Positions 15,527 through 24,063 of a stretch of DNA of 64,000 nt are shown in pieces. How positions within the stretch are numbered: position 1 is the first letter of the stretch; each line of letters starts with the position of its first letter. Below the pieces are notes generated by a model, which had not been told where the DNA came from, searched no databases, and saw nothing but the letters and a program-made list of their open reading frames with translations. This DNA comes from Mesobacillus jeotgali (GTDB lineage Bacteria > Bacillota > Bacilli > Bacillales > Cytobacillaceae), in the NCBI RefSeq assembly GCF_900166585.1, contig NZ_FVZC01000007.1, forward strand, positions 124,001 through 188,000. The letters run 5' to 3'. Made by a program: the position numbers and the translations under genes.

Positions 15527-16057
15527 ATGGTCAATACAATTTACGGGTTGATTTGGACAGGAATATTAGTGAAATGGGGAGACTGGAAGAATTGGAGGAA
15601 GTACTATCCAACACTGCTCTTTTTTGTGCTGGGGGATTTTCTCTATTTGTACTTATTATCAGATCATTATCCGATGTGGAGGTATATTCCTTCACAAGGG
15701 GACAAAGAAGCAGGAATCACAAACACTCATATTTCTTTTTCTATCATGGCGATCAAGTATACGGCCACATGCCTGGCGTATTTAGCTCACTTCCCCAGGC
15801 AAGGCAGTATAAAAAAATTATTATATTACCTGGCGTGGGTAGCTGTTTATTTTGTCAATGAGCTGGTAGATCTTCATTTTCATCTAATCAAATACTTCAA
15901 TGGCTGGAATATGTGGTGGTCTATGTTCTTCAATGCTGTTATGTTTCTTATTTTAAAGCTCCATTTCCATAACCCGGTGATTGCCTGGATAACTTCCGCG
16001 GTCTTTATTTTATTTCTATGGAATCAGTTTGATGTGCCGAAAAGTGTCTTTAGGTAA
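15527..16057 (+). CDS. CBO0543 family membrane protein, 176 aa
   Basis: The ATG at 15527 follows GAGGCGGG; the frame is open further upstream but without ribosome site. It has five or six TM segments and family-typical WGDWKNWRKYYPTLLFFVLGD and ending (WNQFDVPKSVFR). Function unknown. It shares a bidirectional terminator with the convergent membrane-protein gene. Confidence 0.75.
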   Translation: MVNTIYGLIWTGILVKWGDWKNWRKYYPTLLFFVLGDFLYLYLLSDHYPMWRYIPSQGDKEAGITNTHISFSIMAIKYTATCLAYLAHFPRQGSIKKLLYYLAWVAVYFVNELVDLHFHLIKYFNGWNMWWSMFFNAVMFLILKLHFHNPVIAWITSAVFILFLWNQFDVPKSVFR

Positions 16058-16066
16058 TGATAATAT

Positions 16067-16096
16067 AAGGCCAGATTCCCAAAGTGAATCTGGCCT
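16067..16096. terminator. Bidirectional terminator
   Basis: AAGGCCAGATTC / GAATCTGGCCTT perfect 12-bp stem, loop CCAAAG. Confidence 0.85.
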
Positions 16097-16734
16097 TAAT
16101 TTGGTTCCTTTTCGGAAAAAGTATGATGGGATTCGTAGTGATTCTTCATCCAAACAAATAGATTTGTCAGCAATTTAGCTAGAATGAGCACCGATAGATA
16201 ACTTATAAATAAATGGAAGTAGCTGACGTCCTCGTACATTTTAAAAAGACCTAAACCAACCAGTAATGGCTTGAACCCAAAAGAGAGAATGACTGCGGTT
16301 AGGATTGCATAAAGATAATAGTTCTTTTTATGGTTGATCGTCCATTGGTACACGAGCATAAAGGTAACGGGGATCAGACTTGAGTCGAGCGAGATTCCCG
16401 GCAATACCGGGATAACTGGGAAAGGATAATTCCAGTACCCCATATTTCTCCCAAAAAGATCTTGATACCCGAAAATCATGTGGATACTGTAACCAAAGAA
16501 CGCAATCCTGAAAATTTTCGTCCGATCGATTTTAAAAAATAATAAAATGAGAGGGCCGACAAGGAAGAGGACCATCATCAAATATTCAACGGAAGCATAT
16601 AGGGAGTAATCCAGCCAATATTGGTTCAAAGCCTTCTGACCTTGCTCCCCCAATTCAACGATTTTGTCAAACTCCTTTATTCTTTCTTTTTCCAAGGTTA
16701 CCATCCATTCGTTTTTCTTATTGGCTCTTCTCAA
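16096..16734 (-). CDS. CBO0543-like multipass membrane protein with uncertain 5' end
   Basis: Up to 212 residues, about six TM segments, with WLDYSLYASVEYLMMVLFLVG and YWNYPFPVIPVLPGISLDSS resembling the long CBO0543-type proteins. The frame opens at TTG 16734, but neither this nor the ATG at 16704 has a ribosome site, and the edge of an interspersed repeat lies at 16723. The element may have replaced the original start and promoter. Function unknown. Confidence 0.65.
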   Translation of the reverse strand: MRRANKKNEWMVTLEKERIKEFDKIVELGEQGQKALNQYWLDYSLYASVEYLMMVLFLVGPLILLFFKIDRTKIFRIAFFGYSIHMIFGYQDLFGRNMGYWNYPFPVIPVLPGISLDSSLIPVTFMLVYQWTINHKKNYYLYAILTAVILSFGFKPLLVGLGLFKMYEDVSYFHLFISYLSVLILAKLLTNLFVWMKNHYESHHTFSEKEPN

Positions 16735-16884
16735 ACTTTGTTGCTATTGATTACAAAATAGGATGGAATTACCTAAGTTTCTTCACAAGATTAACGCTTA
16801 TTAAGAGAAAAGAGCTTGCCAACTTAGTACCGACCTACAAAAAGGCTATTATCACGTTTAACAACAACCTTTATGAAAACAGCC
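16723..16884. repeat. Interspersed MITE-like element, copy 1 (about 162 bp)
   Basis: It shares long stretches with 23207-23377, for example TAGGATGGAATTACCTAAGT and GCTTGCCAACTTAGTACCGA. The ends are imperfect inverted repeats (GGCTCTTCTC... and ...GAAAACAGCC). No open frame, so it would be non-autonomous or a structured RNA. Confidence 0.75.
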
Positions 16885-16981
16885 TTCTTATTAGACTGCC
16901 AACATCAATCCCGTTGTATGCATGATTGTTGGTTTTAAGGGTATAATTAGATATCTTGAATGAATTTGCGGAGGTGTAAGG

Positions 16982-17263
16982 ATGACATTCCAATATTCCG
17001 AAGAAGATGGCCGTTTTGTCGCGAAGGATGCGAGCGGGCTCGAAGTTGGGGAAGTGACGTTTACGCGGGATGGCGATGAAGTCCTGGTCGTCAATCACAC
17101 GGGAGTAGATCCAGACTATCGAGGCCAGGGCATAGCTGAGGAGCTGGTCCGGCATGTTGCGGAAAAAGCCAAGAACGAAGGTTTGAAAATCGACCCTGTT
17201 TGCTCTTATGCTAAAAAAGAGCTGGAGAGAAAGCCGAAATACAGCGAGCTTTTAAAATCTTAA
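16982..17263 (+). CDS. Small GNAT acetyltransferase (YjdJ/Acetyltransf_CG type)
   Basis: 93 residues, ATG after GGAGGTGTAAGG. The acetyl-CoA loop is PDYRGQGIAEELVRHV (about residues 40-55). The C-terminal Cys (PVCSYAKKEL) is conserved in this short subfamily. These mini-GNATs have unknown substrates. Monocistronic with its own terminator. Confidence 0.85.
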   Translation: MTFQYSEEDGRFVAKDASGLEVGEVTFTRDGDEVLVVNHTGVDPDYRGQGIAEELVRHVAEKAKNEGLKIDPVCSYAKKELERKPKYSELLKS

Positions 17264-17290
17264 GCCTTTGGTGCCTCAAAGGCTTTTTTT
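17262..17290 (+). terminator. Terminator of mini-GNAT gene
   Basis: AAGCCTTTG / CAAAGGCTT stem with T7. Confidence 0.85.
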
Positions 17291-17309
17291 CTGGACTCAA
17301 ACTTCTGCC

Positions 17310-17338
17310 TTGCACAATTTTTGTTTGCATGATAAAAT
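17310..17338 (+). promoter_or_regulatory. Sigma-A promoter of the quinone-stress pair
   Basis: TTGCAC, 17-bp spacer, TAAAAT. The first MhqR-type operator begins directly at its 3' edge. Confidence 0.65.
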
Positions 17339-17356
17339 TATCTCGAATTCAAGATA
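17339..17356. promoter_or_regulatory. MhqR-type operator 1
   Basis: TATCTCGAATTCAAGATA is an 18-bp near-palindrome equal in form to the Bacillus MhqR box (TATCTCGAAnTCGAGATA-like), covering the transcription start. Confidence 0.75.
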
Positions 17357-17414
17357 GTTTGTTTTCCTTTTGGCAAAAAAGGATATAGTAATGATAGATA
17401 TTTTTTTGAGGTAA

Positions 17415-17432
17415 TATCTCGATTTCAAGATA
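17415..17432. promoter_or_regulatory. MhqR-type operator 2
   Basis: TATCTCGATTTCAAGATA, 76 bp after operator 1 and ending beside the ribosome site. Confidence 0.75.
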
Positions 17433-17445
17433 AAGGAGAGAGAAG

Positions 17446-18429
17446 ATGAACGAACTAAGAGGAATACACCATGTAACAGCTATTACAAGCAGCGCGGAAA
17501 AAAACTATGAGTTTTTTACCTATGTACTCGGAATGCGGCTTGTGAAAAAAACGGTCAATCAGGATGATATCCGGACGTATCACTTGTTTTTTGCGGATGA
17601 TAAGGGATCTGCAGGCACGGATATGACATTTTTTGATTTCCCTGGGATCCCAAAGGGTTCTCATGGTACGGACGAGATTTATAAAACAGGATTCCGGGTG
17701 CCGACGGATGCGGCGCTGGAGTACTGGGTAAAACGCTTTGATAAGTATGAAGTCAAGCACACGGGCATCAAGGAGTTGTTCGGCAAGAAAACAATATCCT
17801 TCGTCGATTTTGATGACCAGCAATATATGCTGGTTTCAGATGAAAACAATAAGGGAGTAGCTTCAGGGACACCATGGCAAAATGGGCCTGTTCCGCTTGA
17901 GTATGCGATTACTGGTCTTGGGCCGCTTCACATCCGGATATCACGTTTCGATTATTTTAAAGAGGTATTGGAAAAAGTGATGCACATGCGTGAGGTTGGA
18001 AAAGAAGGTTCGCTTCACTTATTCGAGATGGGTGAAGGCGGGAATGGGGCGGAGGTTATCGTCGAGGACAATAAGGTTCTTCCAGCAGGACGCCAGGGAT
18101 TTGGTACTGTGCACCACGCTGCATTCCGCGTTGCTGACACGTCGGTCCTTTATGAATGGATCGACCACATGAAAGCATCAGGTTTTGGCACGTCAGGATA
18201 TGTAGACCGATTCTTCTTTGAATCACTCTATGCACGTGTGGCGCCAGGAATTCTGTTCGAATGGGCAACTGATGGTCCGGGCTTCATGGGTGATGAGCCA
18301 TATGAAACACTCGGTGAAAAACTTTCCCTGCCACCGTTCCTTGAATCGAAGCGGGAGCAGATTGAGGACTTTGTGCGGCCGATTGATACAGTCCGGAGCA
18401 CGAGAAATATTGAAAAAGAGTATCTGTAA
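17446..18429 (+). CDS. Ring-cleaving dioxygenase, VOC superfamily (MhqO/MhqA-like)
   Basis: 327 residues, ATG after AAAGGAGAGAGAAG. Two vicinal-oxygen-chelate domains (about 5-125 and 150-275); metal ligands fit His9 in GIHHVTAI, His in GTVHHAAFRV (about residue 224) and Glu in LFEWATDGPG. Such enzymes open hydroquinone/catechol rings or act as glyoxalase-like detoxifiers. It is the first gene of an operon with a WrbA quinone reductase, and two MhqR-type boxes upstream support induction by quinones or methylhydroquinone. Confidence 0.88.
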   Translation: MNELRGIHHVTAITSSAEKNYEFFTYVLGMRLVKKTVNQDDIRTYHLFFADDKGSAGTDMTFFDFPGIPKGSHGTDEIYKTGFRVPTDAALEYWVKRFDKYEVKHTGIKELFGKKTISFVDFDDQQYMLVSDENNKGVASGTPWQNGPVPLEYAITGLGPLHIRISRFDYFKEVLEKVMHMREVGKEGSLHLFEMGEGGNGAEVIVEDNKVLPAGRQGFGTVHHAAFRVADTSVLYEWIDHMKASGFGTSGYVDRFFFESLYARVAPGILFEWATDGPGFMGDEPYETLGEKLSLPPFLESKREQIEDFVRPIDTVRSTRNIEKEYL

Positions 18430-18486
18430 ACAGGGTTTGCAGACCAGCTCTTTGTGGAACACATACAAATAAAGGAGGCGGATAAA

Positions 18487-19092
18487 ATGGTTAAATTAGC
18501 AGTCATCTTTTATAGTATGAGTGGAACGAATGTGCAGCTTTCGAAATGGGCCGAAGAAGGCGCGAAAGAGGCAGGAGCAGAGGTCAAAGTCTTTAAGGTA
18601 AAAGAATTGGCTCCTGAATCAGCAATCGAAGGCAATGAAGCATGGAAAGCAACCGTTGAAGCGACAAAGGACATTCCTGAAGTAACGCCAGACGATCTGG
18701 AGTGGGCAGATGCCATCATCTTCAGTGTCCCGACACGTTTCGGAAACATGCCATCTCAAATGAAGCAATTCCTTGATACGACAGGCGGTCTGTGGGCCCA
18801 GGGCAAGCTGGTCAACAAGGTAGTGAGCGCAATGTCCTCTGCACAGAACCCGCATGGCGGACAAGAGGCAACCATCCTCTCCCTTTACACAACGATGTAT
18901 CACTGGGGAGCGATTGTCGCTGCGCCAGGTTATACCGATCCAGTGACATTCGGAGCTGGCGGAAATCCTTATGGCACTAGCGTAACCGTCGACCAGGACG
19001 GCAATATGGTCGAGGATGTGGAAGCAGCGGTAAAACATCAGGCGAAGCGCACGGTGACCGTTGCCGGATGGGTGAAAAACGGAAATCAATAA
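18487..19092 (+). CDS. wrbA: NAD(P)H:quinone oxidoreductase, WrbA type
   Basis: 201 residues; the ATG at 18487 has AAAGGAGGCGG 5 bases upstream, and the longer frame lacks a site. Flavodoxin-like fold with the FMN phosphate loop SMSGTNVQLSKW (about residues 9-20) and SVPTRFGNMPSQMKQFLD plus SAQNPHGGQE around the isoalloxazine. It carries out two-electron reduction of quinones to hydroquinones, avoiding semiquinone radicals. It lies 57 bp after the dioxygenase, so the pair reduces and then cleaves quinones. Confidence 0.93.
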   Translation: MVKLAVIFYSMSGTNVQLSKWAEEGAKEAGAEVKVFKVKELAPESAIEGNEAWKATVEATKDIPEVTPDDLEWADAIIFSVPTRFGNMPSQMKQFLDTTGGLWAQGKLVNKVVSAMSSAQNPHGGQEATILSLYTTMYHWGAIVAAPGYTDPVTFGAGGNPYGTSVTVDQDGNMVEDVEAAVKHQAKRTVTVAGWVKNGNQ

Positions 19093-19106
19093 ATAAATAT
19101 AGGAAG

Positions 19107-19143
19107 CAGCCTAATTCCTTTTACGGGGTTAGGCTGTTTTTTT
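19107..19143 (+). terminator. Terminator of dioxygenase-wrbA operon
   Basis: CAGCCTAA / TTAGGCTG stem followed by T7. Confidence 0.85.
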
Positions 19144-19216
19144 AGGTGAACCAGGATTGTTAAAAAAGCCCTTGATAGCTGGATGGGAGATGTCTTGCAG
19201 GATTGATGGAGAAATT

Positions 19217-19245
19217 AAAAACAGCCCCATGGAATGAGGCTGCTT
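19217..19245 (-). terminator. Terminator of 3-hydroxyacyl-CoA dehydrogenase gene
   Basis: GCAGCC / GGGCTG-type stem on the minus strand followed by TTTTT (AAAAA at 19217). Confidence 0.65.
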
Positions 19246-19248
19246 CAG

Positions 19249-20145
19249 TCATGCTTTTAAAAACCCTGGCTGCTCATAACTCGGGTTCGGATATTTATAA
19301 AATCCTTCACCGGTTGCCGCTCCTAGTTTTCCTTTGTCGATGTACTCTGTTTTCAAAAGGTTTGCCAGCTCTTTGAACTGTGGGACGCCTGCTTCGCCTT
19401 TTGCATTGGCGATGTTGTAGGCAGTTGTGATTCCGACAATGTCGAGGATGGCGAAAGGCCCTTTTGGCGCTCCAGTGGCGATCATCCACGTTTTATCAAT
19501 TGTTTCAGGATCGGCTACTTCTTTCATCAGCAGCATTTGGCCAGCCTCAAGGAATGGAACCAGTAATGAGTTCAGGATGTAACCTGGCTGCTCTTTGTGC
19601 AATGGCAGGGCAACCATTCCGATGGCTTTTGCGAATTCCATCACTTCATCGAATACTTTCATGTCTGTACCAGGGTGCTTCATCACCTCAGCGGTATTAT
19701 TCTTCCAGATTTCGTTCGCGAAGTGCAGGGCGAGGAATTTTTCCGGCCGACCTGTTGCTTCCGCAAACTGGCTTGGCAGCAATGTCGAAGAATTTGTAGC
19801 AAACACCGTTTTCTCTGGTGCCACCTGTCCTAATTTTTTATAAAAGTCTGTTTTGATGTCAACCACTTCTGGCACTGCTTCAATAACCAAGTCGGCATCG
19901 GCTGCCGCCTGGGCAAGATCGCTGTAAAAAGAAAGACGGTTATAGGCTGAATCTAGCTCCTGCTCAGATGCTCCCAAATCCTCCTGGTAGCGAGGCTTGA
20001 GCTTCAAGATGCGTTCCTTTGCGCGACCGAGTGCCTCGTCGTTAATGTCATAGATGGAAACATTAAAACCGCTAAATGCAGTTTGAAAAGCAATTTGGCT
20101 TCCCAGAACGCCACTGCCGGCAATAGTGATATTCTTATAATTCAT
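19249..20145 (-). CDS. 3-hydroxyacyl-CoA dehydrogenase, NAD-dependent
   Basis: 298 residues; the ATG at 20145 follows AAAGGAGAATTGCC, preferred over an in-frame ATG 24 bases earlier. Rossmann GSGVLGSQIAFQTAFSG at the N-terminus, catalytic His in FLALHFANEIW (about residue 138), and the C-terminal helical domain with QPGYILNSLLVPFLEAG. It oxidises 3-hydroxyacyl-CoA (e.g. 3-hydroxybutyryl-CoA) in beta-oxidation or butanoate metabolism. It stands alone without thiolase or hydratase. A perfect 24-bp palindrome about 70 bp upstream suggests TetR-family control. Confidence 0.9.
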   Translation of the reverse strand: MNYKNITIAGSGVLGSQIAFQTAFSGFNVSIYDINDEALGRAKERILKLKPRYQEDLGASEQELDSAYNRLSFYSDLAQAAADADLVIEAVPEVVDIKTDFYKKLGQVAPEKTVFATNSSTLLPSQFAEATGRPEKFLALHFANEIWKNNTAEVMKHPGTDMKVFDEVMEFAKAIGMVALPLHKEQPGYILNSLLVPFLEAGQMLLMKEVADPETIDKTWMIATGAPKGPFAILDIVGITTAYNIANAKGEAGVPQFKELANLLKTEYIDKGKLGAATGEGFYKYPNPSYEQPGFLKA

Positions 20146-20213
20146 GGCAATTCTCCTTTCTATATTCATTTATATTTACCCTATTTTTGTTATTTTTAAA
20201 TAGTAAATCCAGG

Positions 20214-20237
20214 TTTTAATCAAACGTTTGATTAAAA
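20214..20237. promoter_or_regulatory. Perfect 24-bp palindrome, probable TetR-type operator
   Basis: The core is TTAATCAAACGTTTGATTAA, extended by two T/A pairs on each side. It is positioned between the divergent dehydrogenase and selO genes. A 22-bp version occurs at 63411. The binding protein is unknown. Confidence 0.7.
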
Positions 20238-20346
20238 ACCTATTACAGCTTTACCCTTCCATCGGGAGGGTATATTAACTAAAAGGAAGAATACATTAAT
20301 GGATATGGAATTGTACGAAGAAAATGTGTGAGAAGGAGGAAATTCA

Positions 20347-21807
20347 ATGACGGACAATCAGGCTGGCTGGAAAATGGACAACAGCTATTCACGACTCCCG
20401 AAAATATTCTATAGTCTGCAGAAACCGACGACAGTGAAAGCACCAGAAGTGGTGATTTTCAATGAGACACTTGCAGAAGAACTGGGACTGGACAGTGAGG
20501 CGCTCCAAAGTGACGACGGGGCTGCAATTTTTGGTGGGAACGAGATTCCTGAAGGAGGGAACCCGCTTGCACAGGCATATGCAGGGCATCAGTTCGGGCA
20601 TTTTACGATGCTGGGGGATGGCAGGGCTGTTCTTCTGGGCGAGCAGATCACCCCGGATGGACAAAGGTTTGACATCCAGTTAAAAGGCTCGGGCCGAACG
20701 CCATATTCACGTGGCGGAGATGGCCGTGCAGGTCTTGGTCCGATGCTTCGTGAGTTTATCATCAGCGAAGCGATGGTAGGTTTGGGTATTCCCACAACAA
20801 GAAGCCTTGCGGTGGCGACAACGGGAGAGGAAATCATCCGGGAAACGATGCAGACAGGTGCTGTCCTTACACGTGTCGCAGCCAGCCACCTAAGGGTTGG
20901 GACATTCCAATTTGCTGCTAACTGGGGAGACACAGAGGACCTTCGGGCACTCGCTGATTATGCAATCAACCGGCATTACCCCGAACTTGAAAAGGAAGAA
21001 AACCGTTATCTCGCATTCCTGAAAAATGTAATCAGGCGTCAGGCAGCTCTGATTGCGAAGTGGCAGCATGTAGGCTTTATCCATGGTGTCATGAACACAG
21101 ACAATATGACAATCAGCGGTGAGACAATTGATTATGGGCCTTGTGCCTTCATGGACACCTATGATCCGGCCACTGTGTTCAGTTCGATCGATCGCGATGG
21201 TCGCTATGCCTATGGGAATCAGCCTTATATTGGCGGCTGGAATCTTTCGAGGTTTGCCGAAGCTTTATTGCCGTTGCTTCATAAGGAAGAAGATGAGGCA
21301 GTAAAGCTGGCCGAGGAAGCACTCTCTGAATTCCCTGAGATATTCGAAAGTGAATTCCTGTCAGGAATGAGGTTGAAGCTGGGTCTTTTTAATGAGGAAA
21401 AAGAGGATAAAGCGCTAATTGCTGACCTTCTTAACCTGATGAATCAACATAAGGCTGACTATACGAACACTTTCAAGGCACTGACTTTTGGGAAGCTTAA
21501 TGAATCGGAAATGTTCAAGACTGAGGAATTCACACAATGGCATGAAAAGTGGCAGGGCCGACTGGGACGCCAGGAGCAGTCAAAAGAAGATGTCCAGGAT
21601 TTGATGAGTGACAATAATCCAGCCGTTATCCCGCGAAATCACAGGGTAGAAGAAGCCATTGAAGCAGCAAATAATGGGGATCTGAATGTGATGGTCAAAT
21701 TGCTTGAAATCATGGCGAATCCATATGAGCATTCCCCTGACCAGGAAGAATTTTGCAAACCGGCTCCGCCATCGGCCAGGCCATATCGGACGTTTTGCGG
21801 TACGTGA
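20347..21807 (+). CDS. selO: Protein adenylyltransferase SelO (YdiU family)
   Basis: 486 residues, ATG after AGAAGGAGGAAATT. Pseudokinase fold with [20 protein letters not shown] (about residues 109-128), [11 protein letters not shown] and [13 protein letters not shown]. The C-terminus PYRTFCGT carries the Cys that replaces Sec of vertebrate SELENOO. The enzyme transfers AMP to Ser/Thr/Tyr of proteins in oxidative stress. Full length for bacterial SelO. No other sel genes are in the window. Ends at a large terminator hairpin. Confidence 0.95.
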   Translation: MTDNQAGWKMDNSYSRLPKIFYSLQKPTTVKAPEVVIFNETLAEELGLDSEALQSDDGAAIFGGNEIPEGGNPLAQAYAGHQFGHFTMLGDGRAVLLGEQITPDGQRFDIQLKGSGRTPYSRGGDGRAGLGPMLREFIISEAMVGLGIPTTRSLAVATTGEEIIRETMQTGAVLTRVAASHLRVGTFQFAANWGDTEDLRALADYAINRHYPELEKEENRYLAFLKNVIRRQAALIAKWQHVGFIHGVMNTDNMTISGETIDYGPCAFMDTYDPATVFSSIDRDGRYAYGNQPYIGGWNLSRFAEALLPLLHKEEDEAVKLAEEALSEFPEIFESEFLSGMRLKLGLFNEEKEDKALIADLLNLMNQHKADYTNTFKALTFGKLNESEMFKTEEFTQWHEKWQGRLGRQEQSKEDVQDLMSDNNPAVIPRNHRVEEAIEAANNGDLNVMVKLLEIMANPYEHSPDQEEFCKPAPPSARPYRTFCGT

Positions 21808-21826
21808 ATTAGCTGTGAAAGGATAG

Positions 21827-21895
21827 AAAAACGCTTGGTGCTGAATTGATACCCTTATTGTTAAAAGGGTGCCGTTCATTACCAGGCGTTTTTTT
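21827..21895 (+). terminator. Terminator of selO
   Basis: Long stem AACGCTTGGT / ACCAGGCGTT enclosing an inner hairpin ACCCTTA...AAAGGGT, followed by T7. Confidence 0.8.
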
Positions 21896-21962
21896 GAAAT
21901 TTCTCTTGTCCCATATAAAATCTATTTCTGGGTAGGGAAAATATGATTTGTCTCCTAAGTGA

Positions 21963-22835
21963 TCAGCGCATGAATGCTTCATACCATTCGTCCCAATCCG
22001 AACCAAGCGAGTAGGTGACGGACTTTGATTCGATTTTTGGACAATCTTTGATGCAACTGCCGCCAACGATGAATTTCAGGGACGGATCCATTTTTAGGGT
22101 TGTACGAATCCAATCCTCGACCTTTCCAACTGGATCCGGGTTGGTCAAGGAAATTGCGACAACGCTAATGTCCTTCATTTTAATTAAATCTGCCAGACCC
22201 TCCAGGGGAGTATTGGGACCCAAATAGATGACATCATGACCTTTCTTTTTCAAAAATAAACTAAAAATCATCAATCCGATTTGGTGGTGCTCACCCTCCG
22301 GACAAAATGCCAGGATCTTTGGGTGTAGTGGATTAACTGGAAGCACCCTTAAAAATTGGCTGCAGCGGTTGATGATGAACTGTGAAGAGAAATGTTCCTG
22401 GGCGACACTGATAGCACCTGTCTCCCATTCATCCCCGACCTTGTACAAAACCTTTACCATAATATGATGGAATACCTCCTCATAGTCATAGAGAGAGAAA
22501 GCAAGGTCGGCAAGCTGATTCGCTTTTTGGGAATCCAGGTTGATCAGTGCCGTGTAAAGTTGATCCTTCAATTCGCTGAATTTATCATTTTCGGATGGAG
22601 GTGTCACAGGTTCCTGGGCAGAGTCCTGTAAAAGCCGGACGGCATCACTGATTTTCATGTCTTTTTCATGAACCTGCTTTTTAATCCACTTGAGTGTTTC
22701 CACATCTTTTTCGCTATACAAGCGGTGGCCGCCCTCGGTCCTTTTGGGTGTAACGACGTTGTATCGGTTTTCCCATGCCCTGATGGTGACAGCAGGGATA
22801 TCCAGTCGTTCAGATACTTGCTTGATGCTATACAA
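21963..22835 (-). CDS. CarH/LitR-type MerR regulator with B12-binding light-sensor domain
   Basis: 290 residues starting at TTG 22835, preceded by the perfect site GGAGGTGA; the GTG further up would place this site inside the gene. The N-terminus MYSIKQVSERLDIPAVTIRA is a MerR winged helix (1-70). Residues 85-160 form the helical bundle with the photoreceptor motif W137-x9-E147-H148. The Rossmann B12 domain has E182-x-H184-x-x-G187. This set binds adenosylcobalamin as a tetrameric dark-state repressor that light disassembles in CarH. It is divergent from a DUF378 gene, with AT-rich repeats between them that look like its operators. Confidence 0.9.
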   Translation of the reverse strand: MYSIKQVSERLDIPAVTIRAWENRYNVVTPKRTEGGHRLYSEKDVETLKWIKKQVHEKDMKISDAVRLLQDSAQEPVTPPSENDKFSELKDQLYTALINLDSQKANQLADLAFSLYDYEEVFHHIMVKVLYKVGDEWETGAISVAQEHFSSQFIINRCSQFLRVLPVNPLHPKILAFCPEGEHHQIGLMIFSLFLKKKGHDVIYLGPNTPLEGLADLIKMKDISVVAISLTNPDPVGKVEDWIRTTLKMDPSLKFIVGGSCIKDCPKIESKSVTYSLGSDWDEWYEAFMR

Positions 22836-22866
22836 ACTGATCACCTCCACTCATTATTATAGAGAA

Positions 22867-22994
22867 GTTATACAAAAATTACACAGTAAAAAAGCTTTTA
22901 AATCAACTTCCTTAATTATATTATATAAAATGTTTGCTTAATTTGTATAGGTTTTGTATAATTAACTCAGAAAGGTTATACAAAAATTATACAA
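22867..22994. promoter_or_regulatory. Repeated operator-like sequences between carH-like gene and DUF378 gene
   Basis: GTTATACAAAAATTACACA (22867) and GTTATACAAAAATTATACAA (22975) are near-identical. TTGTATAGGTTTTGTATAAT (22943-22962) is the opposite-strand version. The TATACAA hexamers recur every 11 bp, the spacing of CarH operators. Confidence 0.65.
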
Positions 22995-23008
22995 TGGGCG
23001 GTGTATTT

Positions 23009-23206
23009 ATGAAAACTTTAAATTTGGTATCATTAGTATTACTTATTGTCGGCGGTTTAAATTGGCTTTTGGTTGGATTATTTGAATGGGATTTGGTTGG
23101 AGGCCTCTTCGGTGGAATGGACAGTCCAATCGCAAAGATCGTCTACATCCTTGTCGGCCTCGCAGCCATATACAGCCTCACACTATTATCAAAAGTAAAC
23201 AAATAA
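23009..23206 (+). CDS. DUF378 family small membrane protein, 65 aa
   Basis: Starts MKTLNLVSLVLLIVGGLNWL, with two TM helices and the family signature GGLNWLLVGLFEWDLVGGLFG. ATG chosen because it matches family N-termini; the ribosome site GGGCGGTG is modest. Function unknown. It is under the CarH-like operators, so probably light- or B12-responsive. A copy of the interspersed element begins at its stop codon. Confidence 0.9.
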   Translation: MKTLNLVSLVLLIVGGLNWLLVGLFEWDLVGGLFGGMDSPIAKIVYILVGLAAIYSLTLLSKVNK

Positions 23207-23377
23207 GGCTCTTTTCTCAAATTTTGTTGCTACAAAATAGGATGGAATTACCTAAGTTTCTTCACAAGATTAACTTAAAAGAAAAGCGCTTGCCAACTTA
23301 GTACCGACCGACAAAAAGGCTATTATCACGTTAAAATCAGATTTAGGATTTTAACAACAACCTTTACGAAAACAGCC
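23207..23377. repeat. Interspersed MITE-like element, copy 2 (about 171 bp)
   Basis: Second copy of the element at 16723, same orientation, with imperfect terminal repeats GGCTCTTTTCTCAAA and TTTACGAAAACAGCC (inverted). It differs by short indels (an insertion near 23336). It directly abuts the DUF378 stop codon. Confidence 0.75.
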
Positions 23378-23394
23378 ATAAATAAACATACAGG

Positions 23395-23424
23395 AAGGCG
23401 TACATAAATTGGTACGCCTTTTTA
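23395..23424 (+). terminator. Terminator downstream of element copy 2
   Basis: GGCGTAC / GTACGCC stem with T5. Confidence 0.75.
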
Positions 23425-23489
23425 TGTGCCCTGATGCATATGGAAATGCTATTCTTAAAGAAGAAACTGTCAAAGCAGGGGGAACAGAA

Positions 23490-23666
23490 ATGGACAAAAA
23501 AGAAATTGAATATAAAATCGTTGAACTAAAAGACGAGTACTTACAGCTCCAGCATAATCTCGAAAAACTCGAATCTGTAAAAGGCAATCTCCATCCGCTC
23601 GAAAACCGACTGGCCGCAATCGAAGAGGAATTAAGCTCCCTGAACCAGCGGCTCCGTGACATGTAA
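23490..23666 (+). CDS. SE1832-like small coiled-coil protein, 58 aa
   Basis: MDKKEIEYKIVELKDEYLQL..., heptad-rich, ATG with GCAGGGGGAAC upstream. Size and pattern fit the SE1832 family of Bacilli and staphylococci; function unknown. A terminator follows directly. Confidence 0.7.
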   Translation: MDKKEIEYKIVELKDEYLQLQHNLEKLESVKGNLHPLENRLAAIEEELSSLNQRLRDM

Positions 23667-23672
23667 AATCCC

Positions 23673-23708
23673 AAGCCCATTCTTTTATAAGGATAGGGCT
23701 TTTTTTTA
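23673..23708 (+). terminator. Terminator of SE1832-like gene
   Basis: AAGCCC / GGGCTT stem with T8. Confidence 0.8.
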
Positions 23709-23709
23709 T

Positions 23710-24055
23710 GGACAATAATTGATGCCCTTGATGGACATAAATCGGAGGGTCTGTAAAAAAAGTGTCCGTCATCGAACTCATGATGGAAAGAAATCGGCGG
23801 GGGAGAGGGGAAAGTGTCCGTCATCACGACTATGATGGACAGAAATTGGCGGGGGAGAGGAGAAAGTATCCGTCATCACGTCTGTAATGGACAGAAATCG
23901 GCGGGGCAGATGGAAAAGTGTCCGTCATCAAGTTCATGATGGACATAAATCGGCTTGGCAGAGTGAAAAGTGTCCTTCATCAAGTTTATGATGGACAGAA
24001 GTTGGCTGGGGAGACGAAAAAGTGTCCGTCATCAAAATCATGACGGACACAAGAA
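23710..24055 (+). repeat. Palindromic tandem array B (about 6 units of about 52-53 bp)
   Basis: Each unit has TGTCCGTCAT / ATGATGGACA arms (10 bp, one G-U on the plus strand), a 7-base loop (CAAGTTC, CACGACT, CAAAATC) and a linker such as AAATCGGCGGGG. A degenerate half unit starts the array. It lies between two convergent genes. Confidence 0.85.
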
Positions 24056-24063
24056 CTCGTTTA

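Noticed and set aside
20347..21807. SelO as a second Sec-containing protein
   Set aside because: Its C-terminal residue is coded by a Cys codon (TTTTGCGG context, TFCGT), so no selenocysteine is needed.
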